A stretch of 64,000 bases of DNA from Janthinobacterium lividum. Its GTDB lineage: Bacteria; Pseudomonadota; Gammaproteobacteria; Burkholderiales; Burkholderiaceae_D. The notes below the pieces were generated by a model. It saw only the letters and a list, made by a program, of their open reading frames with translations, was not told the DNA's origin and did no database searches. The stretch spans positions 1,984,001-2,048,000 of the forward strand of contig NZ_CP075583.1 of NCBI RefSeq assembly GCF_023509035.1, given 5' to 3'. The translations under genes and the position numbers were made by a program. This document shows, piece after piece, positions 16,786 through 24,692 of the stretch; the first letter of the stretch is position 1; every line of letters begins with the position of its first letter.

Positions 16786-17309
16786 GCCGCCATCGCTGGG
16801 CAGGCGTGGCGGCACGCCAGCAAGGCTTGCACCAGGTATTTTTGCACCATGCGCGTGGAGACGTTCAGTTGCGCCGCGACGGCGGCCTGCGGCTGTTCTT
16901 CCAGGTAGTGCAGCAAAAAGGCCTCACGTGCCTTGGCTGATAAGCCGCCCAGCGCTGTGGCGATCTGCTCGAGCGCCTGCACGGCCATCAGTATCTCGTC
17001 CGGCGAGGGTGCGCCGGGCAGGCTGTCGGCCAGCAGGGCCAGTTCCGCCAGGTAGCTGCGCTCGAGTATCTGGCGGCGCGCGCGGTCGAGCAGCAATCGC
17101 TTCGCCGTGGTGGACAGATAGGCGCGCGGCTCGCGCATGCCGAACAGCGCGTCGCGCGAGGCGATGATGCGCACGAACGTGTCTTGCGCAACATCGGCGG
17201 CGCCATGCGGGCAGCTGAGTTTTTTGCGCAGCCAGCCGACCAGCCAGCCGTGATGCTCGCTGTAGAGCGACTGCACTTGCTGTTGCAGGCTGGGCTGGGC
17301 GATGGACAT
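16782..17309 (-). CDS. fecI: ECF sigma factor, FecI type
   Basis: This 175-residue group IV sigma factor has region 2 (YSEHHGWLVGWLRKKL... AADVAQDTFVRIIAS) and region 4 (REAFLLHYLEEQPQAAVAAQ followed by the helix STRMVQKYLVQAL). The pattern is that of iron-starvation sigma factors. Its promoter region holds a perfect Fur-box palindrome 17 bases upstream of the ATG, so it should be made when iron is low. It is the first gene of a fecI-fecR-receptor cascade and probably transcribes the receptor gene. Confidence 0.9.
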   Translation of the reverse strand: MSIAQPSLQQQVQSLYSEHHGWLVGWLRKKLSCPHGAADVAQDTFVRIIASRDALFGMREPRAYLSTTAKRLLLDRARRQILERSYLAELALLADSLPGAPSPDEILMAVQALEQIATALGGLSAKAREAFLLHYLEEQPQAAVAAQLNVSTRMVQKYLVQALLACRHACPAMAA

Positions 17310-17326
17310 GAGTGATGATTAATATA

Positions 17327-17345
17327 AATGAGAATTATTCTCATT
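17327..17345. promoter_or_regulatory. Fur box
   Basis: A perfect 19-bp palindrome, AATGAGAAT-T-ATTCTCATT, lies just upstream of fecI. It follows the known 9-1-9 pattern of Fur boxes. Confidence 0.9.
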
Positions 17346-17438
17346 GTAAGCGCCAGTGGCGGCTTGCCACAATCCCCGATTGCATGCGGATGGGGCAGGT
17401 GTTGTGTTCAGGCCGCATGCGCGGCGGTGCCGGAAATG

Positions 17439-17476
17439 AAAAAACCCGCCGCTGCACGGGGCAGTTGCGGGTTTTT
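17439..17476 (-). terminator. Terminator downstream of the tRNA genes
   Basis: AAAACCCGC pairs with GCGGGTTTT across a GC-rich loop, with T-runs on both sides, so it can work in both directions. On the minus strand it lies 16 bases after the mature end of the second tRNA. Confidence 0.8.
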
Positions 17477-17492
17477 CGGTGCGGCTAATTCT

Positions 17493-17569
17493 TGGTGGTG
17501 ATAGGTGGACTTGAACCACCGACCCCAGCATTATGAATGCTGTGCTCTAACCAACTGAGCTATATCACC
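17493..17569 (-). tRNA. tRNA-Met (CAT), copy 2
   Basis: A 77-base tRNA with CCA encoded. The acceptor stem GGTGATA pairs with TATCACC, the D-arm is AGCTCAGTTGGTTAGAGC, the anticodon loop is TTCATAA, and the T-arm contains GGTTCAAGTCC. Anticodon CAT plus the elongator-like body (GAGCACAGCATTCATAATG) favour elongator Met over initiator or lysidine tRNA-Ile. It is identical in the mature region to the neighbouring copy. Confidence 0.93.
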
Positions 17570-17630
17570 AAACAGACCGGTCAGACCGGATGCTGGTTGC
17601 GATCATGGCAAAACCATGATCCTTGTTCTT

Positions 17631-17707
17631 TGGTGGTGATAGGTGGACTTGAACCACCGACCCCAGCATTATGAATGCTGTGCTCTAACCAACTGAGCTA
17701 TATCACC
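17631..17707 (-). tRNA. tRNA-Met (CAT), copy 1
   Basis: Same 77-base mature sequence as the copy at 17493-17569, including encoded CCA. The two are separated by 61 bases that contain a perfect hairpin GATCATGG-CAAAA-CCATGATC at 17601-17621, which may guide processing of a joint precursor. Confidence 0.93.
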
Positions 17708-17798
17708 CAACAGCCGAGCATTATCCAGTCTTCCCATTTCCTTGTCAATGCCGGCGCAAAAAAATGTGCGGATTTTTCACGCGCCAGCGTAGGAATGA

Positions 17799-18746
17799 TT
17801 ATTTCAGCAACGGTTGAATCTGCGTCAGCATGGACGCGGCCGGATCAGCGCCCAGGCAATCGATGACGATGCGTTCCGGCATGGCGCGTAGCCAGGTCAG
17901 CTGGCGCTTGGCCAGCTGGCGCGTGGCGATGATGCCCGTTTCGCGCAAGGCGGCGCGGTCGATGCGGCCATCGAGATATTCCCAGGCCTGGCGGTAGCCC
18001 ACGCAGCGCATCGAGGGCAGGCCCGGATGCAGGTCGCCGCGCCGACGCAGCTGCTCCACTTCATCGAGCAGGGCGTCGTTCTTCAGCATGAGGTCGAAAC
18101 GCGTGGCGATGCGCGCATGCAGCACGGCGCGGTCCGACGGTTCCAGCGCGAACGATTGCAATTGAAATGGCAGCACGGTCTTTTCGCGCCGGGCCAGCAG
18201 GGCCGACATGGGCTGGCCGGACAGGGCGATGATTTCCAGCGCGCGGCCGATGCGCTGCGCATCGGCTGGCGCAAGGCGCGCGGCCGTGACGGGGTCCTGC
18301 TGCGCCAGGCGCGCATGCATGGCGGGCCAGCCGATGGCGGCCGCGTCCTCTTCCAGCTGGGCGCGCAAGGCAGGATCGGCGCCGGGCAAGTCGTCGAGGC
18401 CATCGGCCAGGCCCTTGAAGTACAGCATGGTGCCGCCGACGAGCAGCGGCAGCTTGCCGCGCGCGGAGATCTCGCTCACCAGGCGCAGGGTGTCGTTGCG
18501 GAACTGCGCCACGGAATACGCATCGAGCGGGTCGATGATGTCGATCAAATGATGCGGTACCTGGGCCAGTTCCTCTTTCGACGGCTTGGCCGTGCCGATG
18601 TCCATGCCCCGGTAGACGAGGGCGGAATCGACGGAGATGATCTCGGACGGAATGGCTTGCGCGATGGCCAGCGCACTGGCCGTCTTGCCGCTGGCCGTGG
18701 GGCCCATGATGGCGACGGCCAGGGGGAGGTGTTGAGTGTTTTGCAT
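17799..18746 (-). CDS. miaA: tRNA dimethylallyltransferase
   Basis: The 315-residue enzyme adds a dimethylallyl group to A37 of tRNAs that read codons starting with U. The P-loop [12 protein letters not shown] is at residues 14-25. [17 protein letters not shown] and the later blocks [13 protein letters not shown] and [15 protein letters not shown] are all typical. Length is normal. It lies downstream of mutL on the same strand with only a repeat element between them, as in many proteobacteria, where mutL-miaA form an operon. Confidence 0.95.
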   Translation of the reverse strand: MQNTQHLPLAVAIMGPTASGKTASALAIAQAIPSEIISVDSALVYRGMDIGTAKPSKEELAQVPHHLIDIIDPLDAYSVAQFRNDTLRLVSEISARGKLPLLVGGTMLYFKGLADGLDDLPGADPALRAQLEEDAAAIGWPAMHARLAQQDPVTAARLAPADAQRIGRALEIIALSGQPMSALLARREKTVLPFQLQSFALEPSDRAVLHARIATRFDLMLKNDALLDEVEQLRRRGDLHPGLPSMRCVGYRQAWEYLDGRIDRAALRETGIIATRQLAKRQLTWLRAMPERIVIDCLGADPAASMLTQIQPLLK

Positions 18747-18767
18747 GTTGACTCTTGTAAGGTGGTG

Positions 18768-18805
18768 CAGTAGGTCGGATTATGCTGTGCTAATCCGACC
18801 TACTG
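18768..18805. repeat. REP-like perfect inverted repeat
   Basis: CAGTAGGTCGGATTA at 18768-18782 and its exact complement at 18791-18805 are separated by TGCTGTGC. The mutL stop codon lies inside the right arm (18802-18800). The GTAGGTCGGATTA core resembles extragenic palindromes that I recall as common in this bacterial group. It may also act as a processing or attenuation hairpin between mutL and miaA. Confidence 0.7.
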
Positions 18806-20707
18806 CCCGCGCAGGAACAGTTTATCGAGCGCGTTAATCTCGACCTGCACCCACGTCGGCCGGCCATGGTTGCACTGGTCGGCGCGTTCCGTGCTCTCCA
18901 TCTGGCGCAAGAGGGCATTCATTTCCTGTACCGACAAGATCCGGTTGGCGCGCACGGCCGTGTGGCAGGCCAGGGTGCCGAGCAATTCGTTCTGGCGCTC
19001 GATCAGCACGCGCGAGCCGCCGTATTCGCGTACGTCGCGCAGCACGTCGCGGGCCAGGGTTTGCGCGTCGGCGTTTTTCAGCAGGGTCGGCACGGAACGC
19101 ACGGCCAGGGTGGTGGGCGACAGGGCGGCGATGTCGAAGCCCAGCGCTTTTAATGTGTCCTGGTTTTCATTCGCCGTCGACACTTCGATGGCGTCCGCGT
19201 AGAACGTCACGGGTATCAGGAGCGATTGCACCTGCATGTCCTGGCCCGAGACTTGCGCCTGCAGCGCGTTTTTCAGCTGCTCGTACAGGATGCGCTCGTG
19301 CGCCGCGTGCATGTCGACCAGCACCAGGCCCTTGGTGTTTTGCGCCAGGATGTAAATGCCATGCAGCTGGGCCAGGGCAAAGCCCAGCGGATACTCTTCG
19401 CGCGCCATCGCTTCGGGCGAGGCGATATACGGTTCCACCTGCGTGATGGGAGAGTTGGCAGCGGCGCCGCCGAACAGGGCGCCGTAGGCCGCCGTGTCCT
19501 GGGCGATACCTGGCGCGTCGGCAAAGAAGGGGCGGTTCGCGCCGGGCGAGGCGGGCGCAAAGGTATTCGTGAATTGCGCGCCGAACGACGTCTGCGTCTG
19601 CTCGCGGCGCCAGATGCCGGGGCCACCCAAACCCGCGCCGGCAGTATCGCCGCCCAGGGTGGAGGCGGCCGGCAGCGGCGCTGGCACGCTGCCAAACGCC
19701 GTGGCCGACGTTTGCGCCAGCGCGCGCTGCACGGCGTGGAAGACGAACTGGTGTACGGAACGGCTGTCGCGGAAGCGCACTTCGATCTTCGACGGGTGCA
19801 CGTTGACGTCGACCAGGGCCGGGTCGAGATCGAGCGCCAGCACATACGAGGGGAAGCGGTCGCCGTGCAGCACGTCCTGGTACGCCATGCGCACGGCGTG
19901 CACCAGCAGCTTGTCGCGCACGAAGCGCCCGTTGACATAAAAGAACTGGCCGTCGGCACGCGCCTTGGACGCCGTCGGCAAGCCGGCAAAGCCGTGAATG
20001 CGCAGGGTGCCGGCCGATTCGTCCAGCGCCAGGCGCGCTTCGGCGAAGTCATTGCCGAGGATGTGGGCGCTGCGTTTGGCCAGTTCGCTGATATTCCACT
20101 GGTCGATGGTGCGGCCATTGTGCGACAGCGAGAACGCCACGTCCGGCCGCGCCAGGGCGATGCGGCGCACGACTTCGGCGCAGTGGCCGTATTCCGTCTG
20201 CTCCGATTTGAGGAATTTGCGGCGCGCGGGCGTGTTGAAATACAGGTCTTGCACGTCGACCGTGGTGCCATGCGCGCCCGATGATGGCGAGACGCTGCCA
20301 TTGTGCGAGCCGACGATTTCCCACGCATGGGCCGCGTCCGCCGTGCGTGAAGTCAGGGTGACGGCGGCCACCGACGCGATCGAGGCCAGCGCCTCGCCGC
20401 GGAAACCCAGCGTGCCCACGTTTTCCAGGTCGTGCAGGGAGGCGATCTTCGAGGTGGCGTGGCGCGCCAGGGCCAGCGGCAACTGATCCTTGTCGATGCC
20501 GCGCCCGTTATCGGTGATGGCGATGCGTTTCACGCCCCCTTCTTCCAGTCGCACCGTGATCTGCGTGGCGCCCGAGTCGAGCGCGTTTTCCAGCAGCTCC
20601 TTGACGACTGCCGATGGCCGCTCGACCACCTCGCCGGCGGCGATTTGCGAAATCAACTGGTCAGGCAAGGCCTGGATCGGGCGGTGGGGCGTGATGGGAG
20701 CGTTCAT
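18800..20707 (-). CDS. mutL: DNA mismatch repair protein MutL
   Basis: The 635-residue protein has an N-terminal GHKL ATPase (VVKELLENALDSGA, TDNGRGI, GTLGFRGEALASI). A disordered linker lies at about 350-440, and a C-terminal dimerisation domain follows. The C-terminal region holds DMHAAHERILYE, which matches the DQHA-x2-E-x4-E endonuclease motif with Q changed to M, as in some beta-proteobacterial MutL proteins. It also holds ACHTAVR and CNHGRPTW. So this MutL probably nicks DNA, unlike the E. coli protein. It couples MutS mismatch recognition to repair. miaA follows. Confidence 0.95.
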   Translation of the reverse strand: MNAPITPHRPIQALPDQLISQIAAGEVVERPSAVVKELLENALDSGATQITVRLEEGGVKRIAITDNGRGIDKDQLPLALARHATSKIASLHDLENVGTLGFRGEALASIASVAAVTLTSRTADAAHAWEIVGSHNGSVSPSSGAHGTTVDVQDLYFNTPARRKFLKSEQTEYGHCAEVVRRIALARPDVAFSLSHNGRTIDQWNISELAKRSAHILGNDFAEARLALDESAGTLRIHGFAGLPTASKARADGQFFYVNGRFVRDKLLVHAVRMAYQDVLHGDRFPSYVLALDLDPALVDVNVHPSKIEVRFRDSRSVHQFVFHAVQRALAQTSATAFGSVPAPLPAASTLGGDTAGAGLGGPGIWRREQTQTSFGAQFTNTFAPASPGANRPFFADAPGIAQDTAAYGALFGGAAANSPITQVEPYIASPEAMAREEYPLGFALAQLHGIYILAQNTKGLVLVDMHAAHERILYEQLKNALQAQVSGQDMQVQSLLIPVTFYADAIEVSTANENQDTLKALGFDIAALSPTTLAVRSVPTLLKNADAQTLARDVLRDVREYGGSRVLIERQNELLGTLACHTAVRANRILSVQEMNALLRQMESTERADQCNHGRPTWVQVEINALDKLFLRGQ

Positions 20708-20806
20708 GCTGCGATTATACCGGGGTCAGACCTTCAACGGCGGCAACGCAAAGCGTGGCGCCAACGCATCCGGGGGCTGACCCCAGCCCTTGCCTTGCGG
20801 CTGGTC

Positions 20807-21745
20807 TTACTTGCCCACCTCCCGCACCGGTATCGGCGCATTGCACAGGTCGACGTGGCCAGCCGTGACCTTGCTCCACGGGCCGCCGCGGTGGCGCTGG
20901 GCTTCCAGCACGGCCTGGTAGGCGGCGCTGTCGGTGCGCATCACTTCCAGGTTCGCGCGCTGCTCGGGCTGTACGCTGGCGGCCAGGCGGATGGCCTTGA
21001 TCGGCACGTTTTTCTCGGGACTGTCATAAAAGCCCATGGGGCCCGTGCCGCGCGGCAGGGTCGACAGCAATGGCATGCCGGAGACGACTCTGCCGACGAC
21101 AGTGATGTCGCGATCCAGGTGGCGCGGCGACTGGCCGATGACGGCGTACAGCTCCGTACCGCCGCCGCTGTCGCTTGCGCTGTCGCGACCCACGCCCACG
21201 GTCGCATAGCAATGCGTGAGCCAGGCCGTGCCGGACTTCGGATCGCGCGCGGACGGGAAACCGTTCGAATGGCCCACTTGCGGCGCATAGCCATCGAGGT
21301 CCGGCAGGCGGGTGAAGCTCTTGACGTTTTTCAAGGGCACGGTGAATTCGCCGGGCAGGGTGCGTTGGGCGTGCTGGATCGGCTTGGGATTTTTCTCGTT
21401 CGGATCGCCCCACTGCGCCACCCAGTTGTCCTGCGCGCGCGTGATGGCCAGGCCGTCGTAATACTGTTCGGCCACCAGGGCCTTGATGTTGGCCACGTGC
21501 TTGGGCGCGAAATCGGGCGCCAGTTCGATCACGACGCGGCCGGCGGGAATGTCCAGGTACAGGGTGTTGTCCGGGTCCAGCGGACGCCAGTCGGACGGTT
21601 TCGAGGCCTTGATCACGTCGGCCAAGGTCGCCTTGGCAGGCAGTTCGGCGGGCGCCTGGATCTGGACGGGCGCCGCGTGGGCAGTCAGATGAGCAAGGCC
21701 CAGTACGGTGGCCATGGTCAGGCCGCTCAGTGGGGATCGATGCAT
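20807..21745 (-). CDS. Periplasmic cyclophilin-type peptidyl-prolyl isomerase
   Basis: The 312-residue protein has a signal peptide cut after [13 protein letters not shown] sequence near residue 24. The cyclophilin fold begins at [20 protein letters not shown] and includes [16 protein letters not shown] and [23 protein letters not shown]. It would speed proline isomerisation in envelope proteins. I chose ATG 21745 because AGGAGAAAAC precedes it and the signal peptide begins there; the longer upstream frame has no ribosome site. Insertions relative to standard PpiA make it longer than usual. Confidence 0.82.
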   Translation of the reverse strand: MHRSPLSGLTMATVLGLAHLTAHAAPVQIQAPAELPAKATLADVIKASKPSDWRPLDPDNTLYLDIPAGRVVIELAPDFAPKHVANIKALVAEQYYDGLAITRAQDNWVAQWGDPNEKNPKPIQHAQRTLPGEFTVPLKNVKSFTRLPDLDGYAPQVGHSNGFPSARDPKSGTAWLTHCYATVGVGRDSASDSGGGTELYAVIGQSPRHLDRDITVVGRVVSGMPLLSTLPRGTGPMGFYDSPEKNVPIKAIRLAASVQPEQRANLEVMRTDSAAYQAVLEAQRHRGGPWSKVTAGHVDLCNAPIPVREVGK

Positions 21746-21993
21746 GTTTTCTCCTGGTCGGCGCGGGTTGCGCTGGTCAGAAAGTGTATACCGGAATGGC
21801 AATATTTCGTTGGAAAAACATTGCATATCGCAATTGTGATAGTTGTCTGCCGATACGCCAATTCCTTAACCTTTACTTAAAATGCCACGCCGCCAAGGGC
21901 GCTGCCGAATTAATCATGAAATATCGGCCCGGGGACTGCCGTTGCGCTGTCCGGGTGGTGTATGATTCCGCCGCTACCTTTAGGGAAAAATAT

Positions 21994-22644
21994 ATGGATT
22001 TTGTGCAATTCCTCGACATGATCGTGCATGTCGACAAGACGCTGGGTCTCTTGATCGAGCAGTACGGTACCCTCGTGTATGCAGTGCTGTTTGCCATTAT
22101 TTTTTGCGAAACCGGCCTCGTGGTACTGTTTTTCTTCCCTGGAGATACCTTATTGTTTATCGCCGGCGCGTTTTGCGCGACGGGACAGATGCACCTGGGC
22201 TTGCTGATCGCCTTGCTGGTGACGGCCGCCGTCACGGGCAACACGCTCAATTACTGGATAGGCGAGGCCATCGGGCAAAGGGTGTTTACCCACGATTACC
22301 GCTGGATCAACAAGGATGCCATGCGCCGTACGCATGAATTCTTTGAAAAGCACGGTGGCAAGACCATCATCCTGGCCCGTTTCGTGCCGGTGGTGCGCAC
22401 CTTCGCCCCGTTCGTGGCCGGCATTTCCGACATGACGCATGCGCGCTTCCAGATGTACAACGTGACGGGCGCCCTGTTGTGGGTGGTCGGTCTGGTGACG
22501 GCGGGCTACTTCTTCGGCAATATCCCGTGGATCCGCGACCACCTGACCTTGATCGTGCTGATCGGTGTCGGCGCCGCCGTCGTGCCGGTGGTACTGGGCG
22601 GCATGTGGAAACTCTACAAGCGCATGGTCGGCAAGTCGGCGTAA
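21994..22644 (+). CDS. DedA-family membrane protein
   Basis: The 216-residue protein shows the DedA/SNARE-associated fold. FFFPGDTLLFIAGAF is near residue 47, and the conserved ARFVPVVRTFAPFVAG is near residue 130. Several membrane helices include re-entrant ones. DedA proteins flip lipid carriers such as undecaprenyl phosphate or polyprenyl-linked compounds. A strong terminator follows, so it is probably monocistronic. The start ATG 21994 has a weak ribosome site (AGGGAAAAAT). Confidence 0.88.
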   Translation: MDFVQFLDMIVHVDKTLGLLIEQYGTLVYAVLFAIIFCETGLVVLFFFPGDTLLFIAGAFCATGQMHLGLLIALLVTAAVTGNTLNYWIGEAIGQRVFTHDYRWINKDAMRRTHEFFEKHGGKTIILARFVPVVRTFAPFVAGISDMTHARFQMYNVTGALLWVVGLVTAGYFFGNIPWIRDHLTLIVLIGVGAAVVPVVLGGMWKLYKRMVGKSA

Positions 22645-22652
22645 GCCCGCAT

Positions 22653-22710
22653 GGATCCGGGGCAAGCGCGCTGCGGCACAGCCCGCAGCCGGCCCCGGAT
22701 CCCGTTTTTC
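22653..22710 (+). terminator. Rho-independent terminator after dedA
   Basis: GGATCCGGGGC pairs exactly with GCCCCGGATCC around an inner CTGCGG/CCGCAG hairpin, and is followed by CGTTTTTC. Confidence 0.82.
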
Positions 22711-22802
22711 TCTTCGTCGTTTCTGTTTTACTCCCACGCTGATTCAAGTTTTGTTGCTTTCCAGCCGTAAAACCAGAGGGTATTCTCACTTTCTGGATTT
22801 CC

Positions 22803-23846
22803 ATGCGACATTTGAGCGCCCTGTTAGCTTGCAGCCTTGCCGCGATGGCGGTCATGGCAAGCGCCAAAGATGCCCCCGCTTCGGCGAGCGCCGCCGCATC
22901 CGCGCCTGCGAGCGCGCCCATGTCGGCGTCGGCGCGCGCGGCCGCCATGAAAACCCTGACCGAATCGGTGAAGGGCAAGGAGGCCAAGGCGCCTGTTGTC
23001 GTCGCGCCCACTGCGCGCGAGAAGGAAGAAGCGGCCGAAGTCGACCTGTCCGAACGCATCGCGGCGCGCCTGGCGGAAATGCGCGCCACCCAGGCGGCCC
23101 GCGCCGCCGCCCGCGCCAAGCGCGCCGCCGTGGTGAAGGCCGCGCCGCCGCCACCGCCGCCCGTGGCGCGCGGCACGCACTGGTCGTACGAGGGCGACAG
23201 CGGCCCGGCCAACTGGAGCAAGATCAATGTCGACTGGGCCAAGTGCGGCAATGGCAACCGCCAGTCGCCGATCGATATCCGCGATGGCATGAAGGTGGAG
23301 CTCGAGCAGATCAGTTTTGACTACCATCCATCGTCGTTCAATGTGGTCGATAACGGCCACACGGTGCAGGTGGGCGTGAGTGGCGGCAATTACATCACGG
23401 TGCAAAACCGCATGTTCGAGCTGCAGCAATTCCATTTCCACCGCCCGTCCGAAGAGCGCATCAATGGCAAGGCCTTTGAAATGGTGATACACCTGGTGCA
23501 CCGCGACGCGGAAGGGCGTCAAGCCGTGCTGGCGCTGCTGCTGGAGCGGGGCGCGCCGCAAGCGACCATCCAGACCGTGTGGAACAATCTGCCGCTGGAA
23601 AAATTCGAGACCATGCATCCCACGATCCTGCTCGACCCGGCCGAAATGCTGCCGGCGCGGCGCGATTACTACACCTACATGGGATCGATGACGGAGCCAC
23701 CTTGCAGCGAAGGCGTGCTGTGGATGGTGATGAAGCAGCCGGTCCAGGCCTCGCCGGCGCAGATGGCGCTGTTCAGCCGCTTGTATCCGTTAAATGCACG
23801 TCCCATCCAACCGGGGAATGGACGCATCATCAAAGAGTCGAATTAA
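22803..23846 (+). CDS. Alpha-type carbonic anhydrase with long Ala-rich N-terminal region
   Basis: The 347-residue protein has a signal peptide, then an unusual Ala/Arg-rich, helical region to about residue 115 ending in a run of prolines. The catalytic domain starts with HWSYEGDSGPANWSKIN. Zinc ligands H211 and H213 are in FHFHRPSEE and H230 is in MVIHLVH. GSMTEPPCSEGVLWMV is the C-terminal signature. It interconverts CO2 and bicarbonate in the periplasm. Typical bacterial alpha enzymes lack the 90-residue extension, which may be a coiled coil for oligomerisation or wall attachment. Its stop shares bases with the stop of the converging epimerase gene. Confidence 0.9.
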   Translation: MRHLSALLACSLAAMAVMASAKDAPASASAAASAPASAPMSASARAAAMKTLTESVKGKEAKAPVVVAPTAREKEEAAEVDLSERIAARLAEMRATQAARAAARAKRAAVVKAAPPPPPPVARGTHWSYEGDSGPANWSKINVDWAKCGNGNRQSPIDIRDGMKVELEQISFDYHPSSFNVVDNGHTVQVGVSGGNYITVQNRMFELQQFHFHRPSEERINGKAFEMVIHLVHRDAEGRQAVLALLLERGAPQATIQTVWNNLPLEKFETMHPTILLDPAEMLPARRDYYTYMGSMTEPPCSEGVLWMVMKQPVQASPAQMALFSRLYPLNARPIQPGNGRIIKESN

Positions 23847-24691
23847 ACGAATTCGAGGTGCTGGCGGCCGACCCACTCGGCGCCGGCGGCCAGAGTATCG
23901 GGCTGGATCAGGGCCGGTTCGATGCAGATGAAGCGCTGGTATTCGTCGTCGGCCAGGTCGGGCAGGGAGGCGGCGTCTTGCGCGCCAGGGTTCCACACGA
24001 CGGCATCCGTAAAGCCCTGCTGCTCCAGGCGCAGCGTGTGGCTGCCAGACTGCAGGTGCAAGGCGCCCGGCAACTGGTAATAAATGCGGTCCAGCTTGTC
24101 CGCGAATTGCAGCACCTCTTCCGCCTGCAAGGCATCTTGCGGCGTCTCGTCCGAATAGCGCACGCGCTGCAAGCCGCCAACGCGCGCTTCGCTCAATTGA
24201 TCAATCGCAAAATAGCTGTGCAGGGCGGCCGAGAACGGGAACGCCTGCTCGCCCGTGTTGTGCACGGACAGGTTCAGCTCCAGCGATTGGCCTTGCACCG
24301 CCACGCGCAGGCGCAGGGTGAAGGCCCAAGGCCAGCTGGCGGCGATCGCTTCCGGCAAGTCAGCCTGGGTCAGGGAAAATTGCGCCCATGCAGCGCCATC
24401 GGCGTCGCCGGTCGATTCCAGCTGCCACGTCGCCACGCGCGCAAAGCCGTGGCGCATGCCCGTGCCGCGTGCGCCGAACTGGGGAAAGATCACGGGCACG
24501 CCGCCACGGATGGCGCGGCTGCCATCGAGGCTGGATGCGCGGCTGCAGAACAGGCGCTCCTGGCCATCGCTGGTCTGCCACGAGACCAGGTGGCCGCCGT
24601 ACAGGGTGACGGTCGCTTGCGCGCCATCGGCGGCGCGGATGGTCACGGCCGGCAGCTGGCCAAAAGTGCTGTTGCTCATGCGGGTGTCCAT
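23843..24691 (-). CDS. D-hexose-6-phosphate mutarotase (YeaD-like)
   Basis: The 282-residue aldose-1-epimerase-family protein has GGHLVSWQT, then RGGVPVIFPQFG and GMRHGFARVATWQLE near residue 80. The catalytic-type histidine is in ALHSYFAI and the late glutamate in FICIEPAL. This pattern is that of glucose-6-phosphate epimerases. It works in the cytoplasm. The stop at 23845-23843 overlaps the carbonic anhydrase stop in TTAA. A second start (ATG 24679) is also possible; amiC ends one base upstream of the chosen start. Confidence 0.85.
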   Translation of the reverse strand: MDTRMSNSTFGQLPAVTIRAADGAQATVTLYGGHLVSWQTSDGQERLFCSRASSLDGSRAIRGGVPVIFPQFGARGTGMRHGFARVATWQLESTGDADGAAWAQFSLTQADLPEAIAASWPWAFTLRLRVAVQGQSLELNLSVHNTGEQAFPFSAALHSYFAIDQLSEARVGGLQRVRYSDETPQDALQAEEVLQFADKLDRIYYQLPGALHLQSGSHTLRLEQQGFTDAVVWNPGAQDAASLPDLADDEYQRFICIEPALIQPDTLAAGAEWVGRQHLEFV

Positions 24692-24692
24692 G

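Noticed and set aside
17493..17707. tRNA-Ile with a CAT anticodon (lysidine type)
   Set aside because: The body and stem sequences resemble elongator tRNA-Met more than the Ile2 pattern; the CAT anticodon alone cannot decide.
17493..18746. A functional link between the tRNA-Met genes and miaA
   Set aside because: MiaA modifies tRNAs that read UNN codons; elongator tRNA-Met reads AUG, so the proximity is probably chance.
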